Shown here: positions 32,464 to 41,282 of the stretch, in pieces
How positions within the stretch are numbered: the first letter of the stretch is position 1
Layout: the number at the start of each line of letters is the position of its first letter
Assembly (NCBI GenBank): GCA_904063045.1
Contig: CAJFCJ010000102.1
Span: 1 to 41,282, forward strand
Direction: 5' to 3'
DNA length: 41,282 nucleotides
Origin: Dimorphilus gyrociliatus
Taxonomy: Eukaryota > Annelida > Polychaeta > Dinophilidae
Made by a program: the position numbers and the translations under genes
The notes under the pieces: generated by a model
Database searches by the model: none
What the model saw: the letters and a program-made list of their open reading frames with translations, nothing else
What the model was told of the DNA's origin: nothing

Positions 32464-34400
32464 GTGTTATAACGAGTTCACTGTTGTCATTGAACTGTCG
32501 GTTGTTCTTGTCAACTTTTCAGGTACTTTTAAAAAGGATTAATATAATATTTAATGCTCAATAGGATGAAACTTGTAAATACTAATAAAACATTAATAAT
32601 TGATTTGTTCAGCGTATTTTTTAAGGATAAAACCGTAACCACTTTTATACACTTAATACACAATATTATTATTAAAATTTTTATTAAAATAATGTATAAT
32701 ACATATATATATATATATATATATATATTACTGGCATCTGCAAGATTGGGAGACAAATTCCACAACCTGATGCGATTCACATCTACGCCGATGCTTCTGA
32801 TATAGCGGACGGAGCTGCAGTATATGCACCCAGGGTTAGTGTAGAAATATAGGCTATCTGATCGCATCTTCTTCTCGTCTTTTCTCCTCGCCGAGGACAT
32901 CAATGCCGCGAGCAGAATTGACGGCAGCAAGAAGAGCTGCGAATTTCATTAAACCTTTCAAATCCGTTTTCCCGGACGTGGAGATAAAGATTTTCGTGGA
33001 TAATAAAATCGTTTTTAGCTACGTAGACAATTGTGATTTGAAATTAAGCAAACACATTCGCCATGCCGTGAAAACAATATTGACTATTAAATCAAAGGCT
33101 GCTTGCAATAAAAATAAGATCCGAGGGTAACTCAGCCGACTACCTGAATAAATCAAGAAATAAGATAAGAGAGAAATTGAACGGATTCAAGGCAATAGAC
33201 ATCACAATACACATATCGAATATGACAATCAATATGATAGTCCCAGACTTCACCTAGGAATTAATGGGAGAATGGCCAAAGATGCGACGAACTTTTGCAT
33301 GGATTCTGAGATTTAAATCCAATGCTTAACGTCTGCCGTGTGAGAGAAAGAAAGACAACGAAATAAATATAAGAGAACTAGAGATAGCCCAACGGTACCT
33401 ATTCAAGCTTGTATAAAATACAATGCCGATAAATAAATTAGTAGAACCTTATATTCTGCAGAAGTAGGAAGGAATATAGGAATCTATATTACGTTGGGAA
33501 GATTAGAAGATTCACGTGAAAAAGGAAAAATCATAGTTGATGCTCGCCACCCTATACAGTATTAAGTAAACTAATATACTGTCTACATCATGAGATGAAC
33601 CATGCTTCTCTAAGAGCTATTTGGGCAAACCTAGCGGATAAACTACACCCAACGATAGGGATCAAAAGCGTCCTAAAGAGATGTAAACTATGCGTAGCCA
33701 GGAATAACAAAAGTATGATTCTGAAAATGGCGAACCTTTCTGAGTCTCGTGCAGGAGAATTCAATAGCCCGTTCAAGAATTGTGCCATAGATTTTACCGG
33801 ACCTATTTGTATATATTACATATATCAGTAAAGTTGGAGAATGTCATACAATCATGACTCACTCATTCAACGACTACATATATCTATATATTAATATATA
33901 GAATTTCAATTAATTAATTAACCCTATAAGATAAAGCTTAGATATAGATTTGCTCGATGAGAAAGAAGAATTGCATGATACTTTTAATAGGAATTTGTTA
34001 GTCACTATATAATTATTCAAATTGCTCAAATTACACTAATTATTCAAAGCTTATAAATAATATGTAAACTTTGACAGATGTACAGATTTCAGCATCGATA
34101 TTATCTCGTTATATATGAATATAGCATCTTGAATTATCTTTTAGAGATAAACGAAAGGTTTCTTAGTAGAGGAAACTATTTCATCAATTCAAAAACAAAA
34201 AATGATTAAATTTAATCTCAATTATTCAAGTGTTTTCATGAATTTTTTAGAAAATTCTTTATTTAACTGAATGAATTATAATTGAATTATCATAAGTTTA
34301 ATAAACAAGTATACTAAATTAACAATGAGAACGATTTCACCTCTATTCTTTGTACAACTTAATTTCGTTATAGCGTTTCTAATGTAGAAATAAAAACGTT
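32464..34400 (+). mobile_element. BEL/Pao retrotransposon remnant inserted in duplication copy 2
   Basis: The ends are defined by comparison with copy 1, where these 1,937 bp are replaced by 7 bp (22530–22536). The coding remnant is on the plus strand: about 32900–33105 has LPRAELTAARRAANFI, KIFVDNKIVFSY and LSKHIRHAV (RNase H region); 33580–33830 has HHEMNHASLRAIWANLADK, VLKRCKLCVARN (the H-H-C-C zinc finger of integrase) and NCAIDFTGPI (start of the integrase core). Between them the frame breaks often. The left end starts GTGTTATAACGAGTTC, which could be LTR-derived. A (TA)n run lies at about 32704–32728. 33840–34400 is AT-rich without recognisable coding. Confidence 0.75.
32703..32728. repeat. 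(TA)n microsatellite
   Basis: About 13 consecutive AT units inside the BEL/Pao remnant. Confidence 0.8.
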
Positions 34401-34773
34401 GCTCTTCTATTAGAGTCCAAAGAAAGAGTTTGACGTCGATGATACGCAATCGGTTTTTATCGTTTGATTGTATAATAGATTCGTATAAGCTTGAATAGAG
34501 AAGAAGTAAAACGTTCGAAATGGAACGTTTTCAACAATTTCCTTTTTGTGGACATTTTATGTAAATTCTATTAAAAGTAATAGAATGTTTTTATTTCATA
34601 GAAATTATTCTTTCAAAATGCGTCAATTAATTTGTCTATTTTTTACGTCATATTCTATTTCTTTTTATAGAATATATAGGCTAACAATATGATTGTTGCC
34701 TTAACAACTGTCTGTAAACAATACGCAACATTATTATTAAAACTTGTTTAATATCTCTTCCTCTCTCTTTTTA

Positions 34774-35050
34774 TTTCAAGATTGTTACAAGAACGCATAT
34801 GAAAACAGAACGTTTTTATTATTCAAAACAAATGATTCTATTGTTTCATTCAAAAGGAATGTTTAACATATTAGAAGTTTAACTGCCAAATCATTCTGTA
34901 GTCTTGTAATTACTTAGGAAATATACAATTTTCTTAAAGAAAAAGATCTTTTAATGATGATTAAAGCAAGTATTGATGATTTTTTAAAGTGGAATTGTGT
35001 ATAAATTAAAGAACCGATGACATTAGAAGATAAGGAAAAGAGTGACTCCT
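34774..35050. other. Copy-2-specific 277 bp, no gene seen
   Basis: Replaces the 1.58 kb that carries the granulin-like terminal exon in copy 1. AT-rich; no open frame or recognisable repeat. Confidence 0.5.
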
Positions 35051-35066
35051 ATTGTTGTTTGTTTAC

Positions 35067-35168
35067 TTTAAACATTGTTTCTAATTTCAATACTAGTTCA
35101 TCGAGGAGAGAAGAGGCGACTGTGTCCGGAGGATATTCATAGTAAATGTCATTGGATATCACCAATTT
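35067..35168 (-). pseudogene. Orphan exon of the granulin-like gene
   Basis: Matches the 34-codon exon at 24607–24506, including acceptor TTTAG and donor GTAAAC, but homology stops about 16 bp beyond the donor and no Cys-rich exon follows within the next several hundred bases. The copy is therefore probably non-functional, unless it uses a different, unrecognised downstream exon. Confidence 0.45.
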
Positions 35169-35319
35169 CTAAAGACTGTCTTTATCATTTTAATAAAAGT
35201 TGGTGAATGTTTGTTGAAGGAAGGGAAATGTTCTTCAATGTTTGGTGTATGTGTGTGTGTGTGTTTGTCTTCATGTTTGTCTGTGTGTCTGTTGCTGTGT
35301 TTGTGACAATTAAAAGTAT

Positions 35320-35511
35320 GTGACGTCATTGAAAATGAGTATTCCACGTGTGTTTTCCAGAATGGAATTTCTGGCGAGTTATACCATTTTCATCGAATAT
35401 CATTACATTTTCGGATTGATTGTAAATTAGAGTATATTATTACATATCGCATTCAACCTAACATGTTGATTTTCTAATCGAAAATCAAAGGTTGAAAATT
35501 TCGGCGGCCAT
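35320..35511. promoter_or_regulatory. CRE/E-box/ATGGCCGCC module, type C copy 2
   Basis: TGACGTCA 35321–35328, CACGTG 35345–35350, CGGCGGCCA 35502–35510. Near-identical to 24759–24950. Confidence 0.55.
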
Positions 35512-35922
35512 ATTTAATTTGTGACATGTTGAAAGAAAACATGTGATTATTAGTGGATATTATGGTTAAACGAGACGATAGACTGTTATAGATATATGAT
35601 TTAATGTTGTAAAAGACGCTGATGTGAACATAATTGGTAATATTGATAATTGCGAAGAAGAACCTTTGAATCTGATCTATTTCAATGTCGAAAAATAGCC
35701 TGAGATACGGTAAAATTGTGACTTGGGAATATCCTTACGTTGAATTTGTTGAAAAGAATGTATAACAGAATAGTATATGCTTAGGGATGAGATAAAGAAA
35801 ATTAAGAATCAAGGTTAAAAGGTTGATGCCTGTTTGGAGGAAAAGTAGGATAATCTAATGTATCTTTTGCTCATGTTAATGAATTCGAACACATCAACTT
35901 TATATATATACATATACTATTA

Positions 35923-36129
35923 CTACTGTTTATTGTGTATTAGAATATGGTGGATGGAAGATAAATCTCCCAAAGCGTGTAAAAAGGTTGAATGAATAGT
36001 ATGTTTGTCTATGTTAACGATTGTTGTAAGGGAATTAAAGAGAAGACTAGATAATTCAGATGCATACAAAAAGAAATTGTATTCGTTAATTTGCTCTTTC
36101 AATGATTTCATATACAAAACTGAAAATAT
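35923..36129 (-). CDS. Possible terminal exon of an unknown protein
   Basis: An open frame following a TATTTTCAG acceptor reads LYMKSLKEQINEYNFFLYA, SELSSLLFNSLTTIVNI and ends HHILIHNKQ at a TAG that overlaps an AATAAA. The composition is plausible for a helical protein. No matching upstream exon in phase was found, so it may be spurious. Confidence 0.25.
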   Translation of the reverse strand: MFSVLYMKSLKEQINEYNFFLYASELSSLLFNSLTTIVNIDKHTIHSTFLHALGDLSSIHHILIHNKQ

Positions 36130-36311
36130 GAATTGCACAACTGATACATAAATTCATTATTTTACAGAAATGATAGATATCATAATAGATATGCCGAAAA
36201 CAACATCAAACAAATGTGAACTTCTGCCTAAGCACTCTCCTCTTTGTGCTGAATTTTTATCAAAATTTTAATCCTCTCTTCCTTTCCATTTGCCTTCTAT
36301 CGGATCGGATC

Positions 36312-36345
36312 GATGGCGATTGATAATGGTCGTTGCGTCGCCATC
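36312..36345. other. Perfect 8-bp inverted repeat
   Basis: GATGGCGA at 36312–36319 pairs with TCGCCATC at 36338–36345 across an 18-bp loop; it is preceded by GGATCGGATCG. GATGGCG resembles the YY1-like motif seen elsewhere. It lies about 85 bp downstream of the predicted 3' end of the minus-strand ncRNA at 36425–36849. Confidence 0.5.
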
Positions 36346-36424
36346 ACCAATCAGACAGTTTAGCAGAAAGGAGAAATTAGCTTGAAAAGTGTTGGTACCT
36401 CCGTTAGGAGGCAAAAAAAAAGTC

Positions 36425-36849
36425 ATTGCATCAACCAATGATTTTTATTGTCAAAACTGCGACATAGAAGTATTCAACACAATCGAGATGAATTCAGTAG
36501 GAGAATCTGAAAGCAAAGGGAATGAATTGTAAAAAATAAAAGTTTTATTGTCAATTTGCATCTTAAATATACATACTTCATTTTATTGTTTATCTGCAAT
36601 TCTACTGGTTAAAGAAGAAGAGAAAGAAAGGGGATGAAAGATCCAGGATTGCAGATAACAATGCGCTTCCCTAGAATACAGGGTTATCGTAGATGCTCAT
36701 CAGTAGCCATTCTTGGATCTCTGTTTTATAGTTACGCTACGGTTTGATGCTAGAAATTAAAAAATAAAATAGAATAGATTAGCGTATAACTTTTACAAGA
36801 GATTTCAACACTTACCAGTTTCAGCATATCAGGCGAAAGAGGAAGAGGT
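36425..36849 (-). ncRNA. Three-exon noncoding gene with a foldable middle exon
   Basis: Predicted exons: about 36849–36816 (start CCTCTTCCTCTTTCGCC, pyrimidine-rich and 5'TOP-like; donor GTAAGTG), 36749–36577 (acceptor TTTCTAG, donor GTATGT) and 36506 to about 36425 (acceptor TTTCAG, AATAAA at 36449–36444). Introns are 66 and 70 bp. All frames stop early; the best spliced frame has fewer than 15 codons. Exon 2 contains an 82-nt foldable segment (36720–36639): AGAUCC with GGAUCU as the outer stem and GAUAAC with GUUAUC inside. It shares layout, but no obvious sequence beyond the start, with the four-copy ncRNA family. Confidence 0.5.
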
Positions 36850-36859
36850 TGGTTGTCGT

Positions 36860-37400
36860 CTTCTATTTATTGAAAGGAAAAATTGGCGATTGGTCGCTTT
36901 AATTCTATTCACCGATTGGACAATCATATATTAAATTATGGTTGATTGGATTATTGATCTAATTTAAATATTCTATGCGAAGCTATTTTTTTAAAGTTTA
37001 TTAAATAAACTCATTTTAAGCATAATATAATTGTAAAAATAAAATGATGCTAATCAAATAAACTGTTCAATGTATATACTTAAAAAATTTTTTTTTTTAT
37101 CATTTCCGGTTTTAAATAAAACTATTAATTTTTACTTTATAAGACCTTTAAAAAACGAAAAATAGTTATTTTACAAGTCTTTAGGTGTTTATGTTTAAAT
37201 ATGTTTGGAAATTTTTGAAAAAGAACGTAAGAATAAGTATTTTTTATAGACGCTGAAATAACAACAGTATAAAAGGTAAGGAAATACTTAACGGAACGAA
37301 TAAAAGACCTATATAAATCAATGCTATTGATAATAAAGAGTAGGATGTAGTTAAAAAGTCGAATATGTATGACATTAGAATACGATGTAAAATATTAATA
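36860..37400. other. AT-rich stretch, no feature seen
   Basis: No open frame or splice-site pair of note. Probably the upstream region of the ncRNA at 36425–36849 followed by the 3' flank of the gene at 37401–39323. Confidence 0.45.
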
Positions 37401-39323
37401 TTAGATCAAAAATGAATCCAATTGTGTTATAGTAATTTCACATATTTGCAGTAGATTAGCATAATTAGTCATTTTATAGATAATTAATAATGTATCTATA
37501 ACGGATTGCTGACACTGGAATTCGCAAGTTTTGCCATAGGTTTGATGAGAAAGATATTCATTGGAAAGATGACATTTTTGATAATTATTCTCATTATTAT
37601 TGCAGGTATGACCTTTGGAATGTTTCCATAAATCTATAGTTTCGCAGGATGGGTAACGATTTTCATCCCTAATCCATAATTGAACTTTTAAACTACTATT
37701 ATAACTCTTACGTATAGCTATTTCATCGAAACGGTTAACTCTTATTGGATAGCATGTTTCCAGATCGTTATCAACGATAATCTGATTATCTGACGTAATT
37801 GAATTATCGTACGAATAGCAAATGAATCGTTTAAGTGATAAAGTTATAGTCACCGGATCATTTTGTCGTTTTGTCAAGCATGCTTTTACAATAGGTAGAT
37901 TCTTTGTTGATAGATTAACGTAACCGTGAATAATTGTATCATTATTGATATTATTAGTGCACATGCATGACAAACTTTCATTAGTAAAGCATTGACTAGT
38001 TGAATTGAAAAACCTTATCCTATGACCGTTCATTCCGTAGAGGTCAAAGTAGAATTGATCGGTAACAGCAACTCCTTTACAATAGACTGTTATTGCTTGG
38101 AAACAATAATCGGCGTTTATTTTAGTTGCTTCAAGTCCATTTTCATTAAAACTATAAATATTTTATTTAGGTCATTGAATCATTGTTTGTTTGTTTAGTA
38201 TGTTTGTTTGTTTTTATAGTTACCCTTTATAATAATCCAGATAGCCGGAACAATACGAATTGCTATCAGACTTAATGGCTCTTGTGAATTGTTGAAGTAT
38301 ATTCTCGTTTACAGTTCTAAAGGCTTTATTATCATCTTCATCCTTTGCGCAGAATACTGCAGCAGCTACTCGAGGTGTACGTGACATTGCCTCTATTTCA
38401 AAGACTCCTTCGAAAGTACCCTTACTCCTATCGAATTGAAAATTTAGCCACTTTGTATAGATAGATAAAGATTGATGTGACCATTGAGATATTGAATTGA
38501 TGATCATTACAAATCTACTCTGTTCATTTAGAATATCAATTGTAGGAATTGTATTGGAGAGCGGTTGATTTATCCTTATCTCCTCAATAAGATAACGTTT
38601 GAAAAATGTTATCTTTATGAAAGGTTTTATCTCGTTATTGTTGTCGGAGGCTAACCACATTTCGTCAAAAATATTAATACGATCCTGAATTGCCGACAAA
38701 CACTTTCCGCTCGACGATTGACAAACGGCGCCCAACTCTGTACTTGCCACGTTGTGCATAGTTAAATTGATTGTTTCGTGAATAAAGGTTAGCGTAGACG
38801 AATCGAGTGGATTATGTTTCGACATTTCAAGGCAGGACGAATAGGTTTGAACTCGAGTGAAAGCCTGAAATTCGCCAACGGAAAATTCATCATAATCCGA
38901 TTCGTTTAATCGTAAAATAATCTTTTGAGGTGTAATAGCATCTTCCAAATGAAATTCATTCCATCCTCTATTTACTTCGTATACAAAACTCTTATTATTA
39001 CTATTATCTTTCATTAAGAATGTAACAGAGATTTTTTCCCTATTTAATCTCGTCTGCAGAAATCGTATTTTAACAATACTAAACTCTCCTCTCATAGTGA
39101 AATTTAACGTTTCTAGATATTTATTTGGAGTATTGAAATCGGATTTCCATTCCAAAGAGCTTCCGTCCATTGTATTTCGTATATGGAAATTATTGGCCGT
39201 ACTACTGGAATCTCTGTAAACCTTCAAAGCAACTTCAATAGTATTTAAATACATATTCAACATAGATTCAATCTTTCCGGTAAGGAAACCAAAAATGATG
39301 ATAAATTGAAAGAAGATTCTCAT
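37401..39323 (-). CDS. Secreted protein with F5/8C-like (galactose-binding-like) domains
   Basis: Two exons: 39323–38224 and 38151–37401 (TAA), joined in phase 2 by a 72-bp intron (GTAACT...TATAG). I chose ATG 39323 because it opens a signal peptide (MRIFFQFIIIFGFLTGKIES); the frame extends upstream only through a TTG. About 616 residues. Repeated beta-sandwich-like blocks: residues about 40–160 (FSIVKIRFLQ, GWNEFHLEDA, KIILRLNES), about 190–320 (LGAVCQSSSGKCLSAIQD, KPFIKITFFKRYLIEEIRIN) and a Cys-rich C-terminal block in exon 2 (ETCYPIRVNRFDEIAIRKS, HSKGHTCNNN). The CQSS...KC...W...IKITF...I.EIRI pattern matches domain 2 of the gene at 7760–9811, so these are family relatives. No transmembrane segment after the leader, so probably extracellular. 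The exact domain family and ligand are unknown. Confidence 0.7.
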
Positions 39324-39649
39324 ATTAAATATTCCCTTTACTACTCTTCTTAGCAAAAAGTTTCATTAGAAATGAAGATAAAATAACTGTAACGTCTCTT
39401 TAATTATTCATTAAAATGAGTTGTATAGATTATTTATTGTCGGCTGTTTGACAATTTATTATGGATTATAAAATATCTCTATTCAATTCGAAATATCACA
39501 CAACAGACATAATAATAACCTTTATAAATAATTTATTATAGTAATGTATTTTTAATCGGTTTTTATTTTCCATACTTTTTTCCATTTTATTCTCAGTTGT
39601 TGTATCATTAACTAAAATTGAAGAGATTAATAAAAGTTTATCTTTGAAT
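39324..39649. other. Short intergenic region
   Basis: Contains the 5' flank of the gene at 37401–39323 and, on the minus strand, an AATAAA at about 39592–39582 that probably serves the gene at 39650–40102. Confidence 0.4.
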
Positions 39650-40102
39650 TTACGGTTCTCTTAACTTTTTTACAAGGAAGATTGTATCTTCAGCCGCTTC
39701 TAGGATACTTTTGTGCATTTGACCCTTTTCTCTTTCCAATTTCACTCTCATCACTTCTTGAATTAGTTCCTCTTCTAAACCGAAATGCATTTCTGAATTC
39801 TCTTTGATCCTCCTAGCGAAATGGTCATCATCGGTTACTGTCGGTCCTAGAGATTCTGCCTGAATTCCTTCCTCTATTGCTTTTGTCGCTCCAACCGCTC
39901 CTCCAATAAGTCCAATTCCCAATATTGCACGTTTTATCGCTCCAATACCCAGCGTCGATCTTACAACTCTTCCAACAACACCTTCTTCTACTCCTCCTCC
40001 TCCTCCGACGGCTTCAACAGCGTTTCCACTATCCTTGATAATCTCTTCAGCGGCCAGCAATAATTCATCGTCGGAATTATCTTCAATACTAAGCCTTTCC
40101 AT
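39650..40102 (-). CDS. Small protein with acidic head and Gly-rich hydrophobic centre, 150 aa
   Basis: A single open frame from ATG 40102 to TAA 39650; upstream the frame stops at TAG. An acidic N-terminus (SIEDNSDDELLLAAEEIIKD, residues 5–24) is followed by five consecutive Gly, then a Gly/Ile/Ala-rich stretch of about 35 residues (STLGIGAIKRAILGIGLIGG), and a charged helical C-terminus (GLEEELIQEVMRVKLEREKG). The central stretch could insert in a membrane or pack as glycine-zipper helices. I do not recognise a family. Composition and length make it much more likely coding than the other short frames. AATAAA lies about 60 bp past the stop. Confidence 0.6.
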   Translation of the reverse strand: MERLSIEDNSDDELLLAAEEIIKDSGNAVEAVGGGGGVEEGVVGRVVRSTLGIGAIKRAILGIGLIGGAVGATKAIEEGIQAESLGPTVTDDDHFARRIKENSEMHFGLEEELIQEVMRVKLEREKGQMHKSILEAAEDTIFLVKKLREP

Positions 40103-40760
40103 TCTCCTTTCGGAACGTGTTCTACCGTAATCAGTCTTCTATCTGGGTCACTGTGATTTGAGTAGAGTAAAATATCATTGTTATAGACTTAAAAAGAAGG
40201 AAAACACGTGTAAGGGCATATGTATATATTCATATATATATATATATATGAATATAATCGTTTTTTCATCTATTTCATCTTATTTTAACTTTAATGTTGA
40301 AATTTAATTAAATATATAGAAATTTCAACTTGAAAATGACACATTTCTTTATAAATCTTATGGAAAAATGCATTTATTTCAACATTTTTTAATAAAAATT
40401 TAATCGTTTATTCAAATTGTTAATTGCGTAGTAAATTACGAAGATGACTATGGACCATGCTTCCGTCATTATTCATAGAAATTTGCTGTAGAATCACGTA
40501 ATGGACTGCAATTTCATTAATATTATAAACGAATTATTCGTTTGTTTTATTTAGCATCAATTTTAAAGTGTTTAATGTGAGAGAATGTTGTAAAATAGGG
40601 AGAAAAGGACAAACTTGAGGAAAGGTTAAAAGAATTTTTTTTTCCCTTTTAATTAAAATATTTCCGAATATTTTAATCTAATTTTATTTATTAATTTGTT
40701 AAAAGAGATTATTAAGCGTCCATTTTTTGTGCTGGACTATTAATAACCGTTGGACGTTTC
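40103..40760. other. AT-rich intergenic DNA with a palindrome
   Basis: No gene seen. Contains an E-box (ACACGTGT at about 40204–40211) and the palindrome at 40223–40256. It separates two divergent genes (minus at 39650–40102, plus from 40884), so promoters of both should lie here. Confidence 0.4.
40223..40256. repeat. 34-bp AT palindrome
   Basis: TATATTCA, then an (AT)n core, then TGAATATA: self-complementary over about 34 bp. Likely an expanded (AT)n run whose ends happen to be, or have become, symmetric. Confidence 0.7.
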
Positions 40761-40883
40761 AAATTATGAGACGGCTATTCTAATTGGTTATCAAGCGATT
40801 TTGTGCCCCACGAGGAGTCGACGCCATGTCATTTTGGAAGCTACCGTCATTGCGTTAAGACAAGTCAAACCGATTTTGTTAAA

Positions 40884-41282
40884 ATGAACCAAGCCAACTC
40901 GATTGAGATGAACCAAACCAATTCTACTGAGATGAACAAAGTCGACTCTACTGAAACGAGCCAAACCAACTCTACTGAGACGAACCCAACCGACTCTGTT
41001 GGGCCGAACCAAGGCAAAAGTGCTGAAGTAAAAAAAGGTGAGTATATAAAGAAGTTGATTGAAATTGTTCAGATGACCGAAACCAACTACGCTAGTATGT
41101 CTGACTCCGACTTTGTGCGTCGTGTTGTATCTGATTTAAAGGAGGAGCAACAGTTGTATATTGCAGATTTTAAAATGAATACGAAATCTTTAATAAAGTT
41201 GGAAAAAGAATTAAAGAAAAGATTAATCCAAAGCACGAAAGGAGAGTCAGACGAGGAACTTGCGGCTAAATTTCTGAACGAA
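40884..41282 (+). CDS. 5' end of a gene with N-terminal octapeptide repeats (runs off window)
   Basis: From ATG 40884 (context AAAATGAAC) the frame is open for 133 codons to the window end; the frame's last upstream stop is a TGA at about 40766. The first 48 residues are six imperfect 8-residue repeats, e.g. MNQANSIE, MNQTNSTE, TSQTNSTE, from a 24-bp DNA tandem repeat. They are Asn/Thr/Ser/Glu-rich and probably disordered. After VKKGEYIKKLIEIVQ comes a charged helical region (SDSDFVRRVVSDLKEEQQ, KSLIKLEKELKKRLIQ), possibly coiled coil. A GTGAGT...TTCAG pair at about 41038–41073 could be a 36-bp in-frame intron, but reading through is equally open. Family unknown; a retroelement gag-like protein is possible. 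Confidence 0.5.
   Translation, partial: MNQANSIEMNQTNSTEMNKVDSTETSQTNSTETNPTDSVGPNQGKSAEVKKGEYIKKLIEIVQMTETNYASMSDSDFVRRVVSDLKEEQQLYIADFKMNTKSLIKLEKELKKRLIQSTKGESDEELAAKFLNE

Larger units (their letters stand above)
31078..35560. repeat. Segmental duplication B, copy 2
   Basis: Direct-orientation partner of 21144–24999 (blocks 31078–32463, 34401–34773, 35051–35560). It starts abruptly about 300 bp upstream of the first exon of ncRNA copy 4; to the left of 31078 the sequence is only distantly related to the matching part of copy 3. The effect is that copy 4 has the upstream region of copy 3 joined to a body of the copy 1/2 type. Confidence 0.9.

Noticed and set aside
35159-35347. His/Thr-rich ORF over the (TG)n tract
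   Set aside because: It starts at GTG, runs through a microsatellite and covers the CRE; typical low-complexity frame.
40791-41012. Minus-strand ORF of Arg/Val/Gly-rich repeats
   Set aside because: It is antisense to the octapeptide repeat; the plus strand has a better start context and continues open for 133 codons.

Overview
This looks like nuclear DNA from an invertebrate animal. It is AT-rich, coding frames are broken by short GT–AG introns (about 58–80 bp wherever I could resolve both ends), poly(A) signals (AATAAA) follow several units, and there are degenerate BEL/Pao LTR and R2-like LINE retrotransposons. Short introns plus secreted F5/8C-like and farnesoic-acid-methyltransferase-like (FAMeT-like) domains would fit a compact-genome lophotrochozoan, for example an annelid of the Dimorphilus type. 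The taxon is an inference, not something the sequence proves. Most supported transcription units are on the minus strand.

Layout. 1–2.3 kb: three short exons of an unrecognised minus-strand gene and a weak plus-strand ORF. 2.5–4.9 kb: two R2-like remnants pointing away from each other around a telomere-like TTAGGG/TTAGG run. 5.2–7.7 kb and 12.5–15.5 kb: a direct segmental duplication, each copy holding a spliced, apparently noncoding minus-strand gene and an upstream CRE/E-box/ATGGCGGC module. Between the copies: a secreted F5/8C-like plus FAMeT-like protein gene (7.8–9.8 kb), a ZSWIM3-N-like gene (10.6–11.2 kb) and small putative genes. 16.6–19 kb: a second telomere-like run and a third R2-like remnant. 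19.8–21.7 kb: a third member of the noncoding family. 21.1–25.0 kb and 31.1–35.6 kb: a second direct duplication, interrupted differently in each copy; the first copy carries a granulin-like exon that the second lacks, and the second carries a BEL/Pao insertion. 25.9–28.3 kb: BEL/Pao RT debris and a fourth R2-like remnant. 30–30.8 kb: the fourth noncoding family member. 36.4–36.85 kb: a separate three-exon noncoding gene with a foldable exon. 37.4–40.1 kb: a two-exon secreted F5/8C-like protein and a small Gly-rich protein. 40.9 kb to the end: the start of a plus-strand gene with octapeptide repeats.

The most unusual signal is a family of at least four duplicated noncoding loci. Each has a pyrimidine-rich first exon resembling a 5'TOP start (CTCTTTCCTTT-like) and short introns. 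Three of them share a long 3' exon with a conserved nested hairpin and an AATAAA signal. Upstream of them, and of the granulin-like gene, is a repeated module of TGACGTCA, 16–20 bp, CACGTG, then about 150–180 bp to ATGGC(G/C)GCC on the minus strand. No family name for this RNA is claimed. All splice sites, starts and structures were read by eye without computation.
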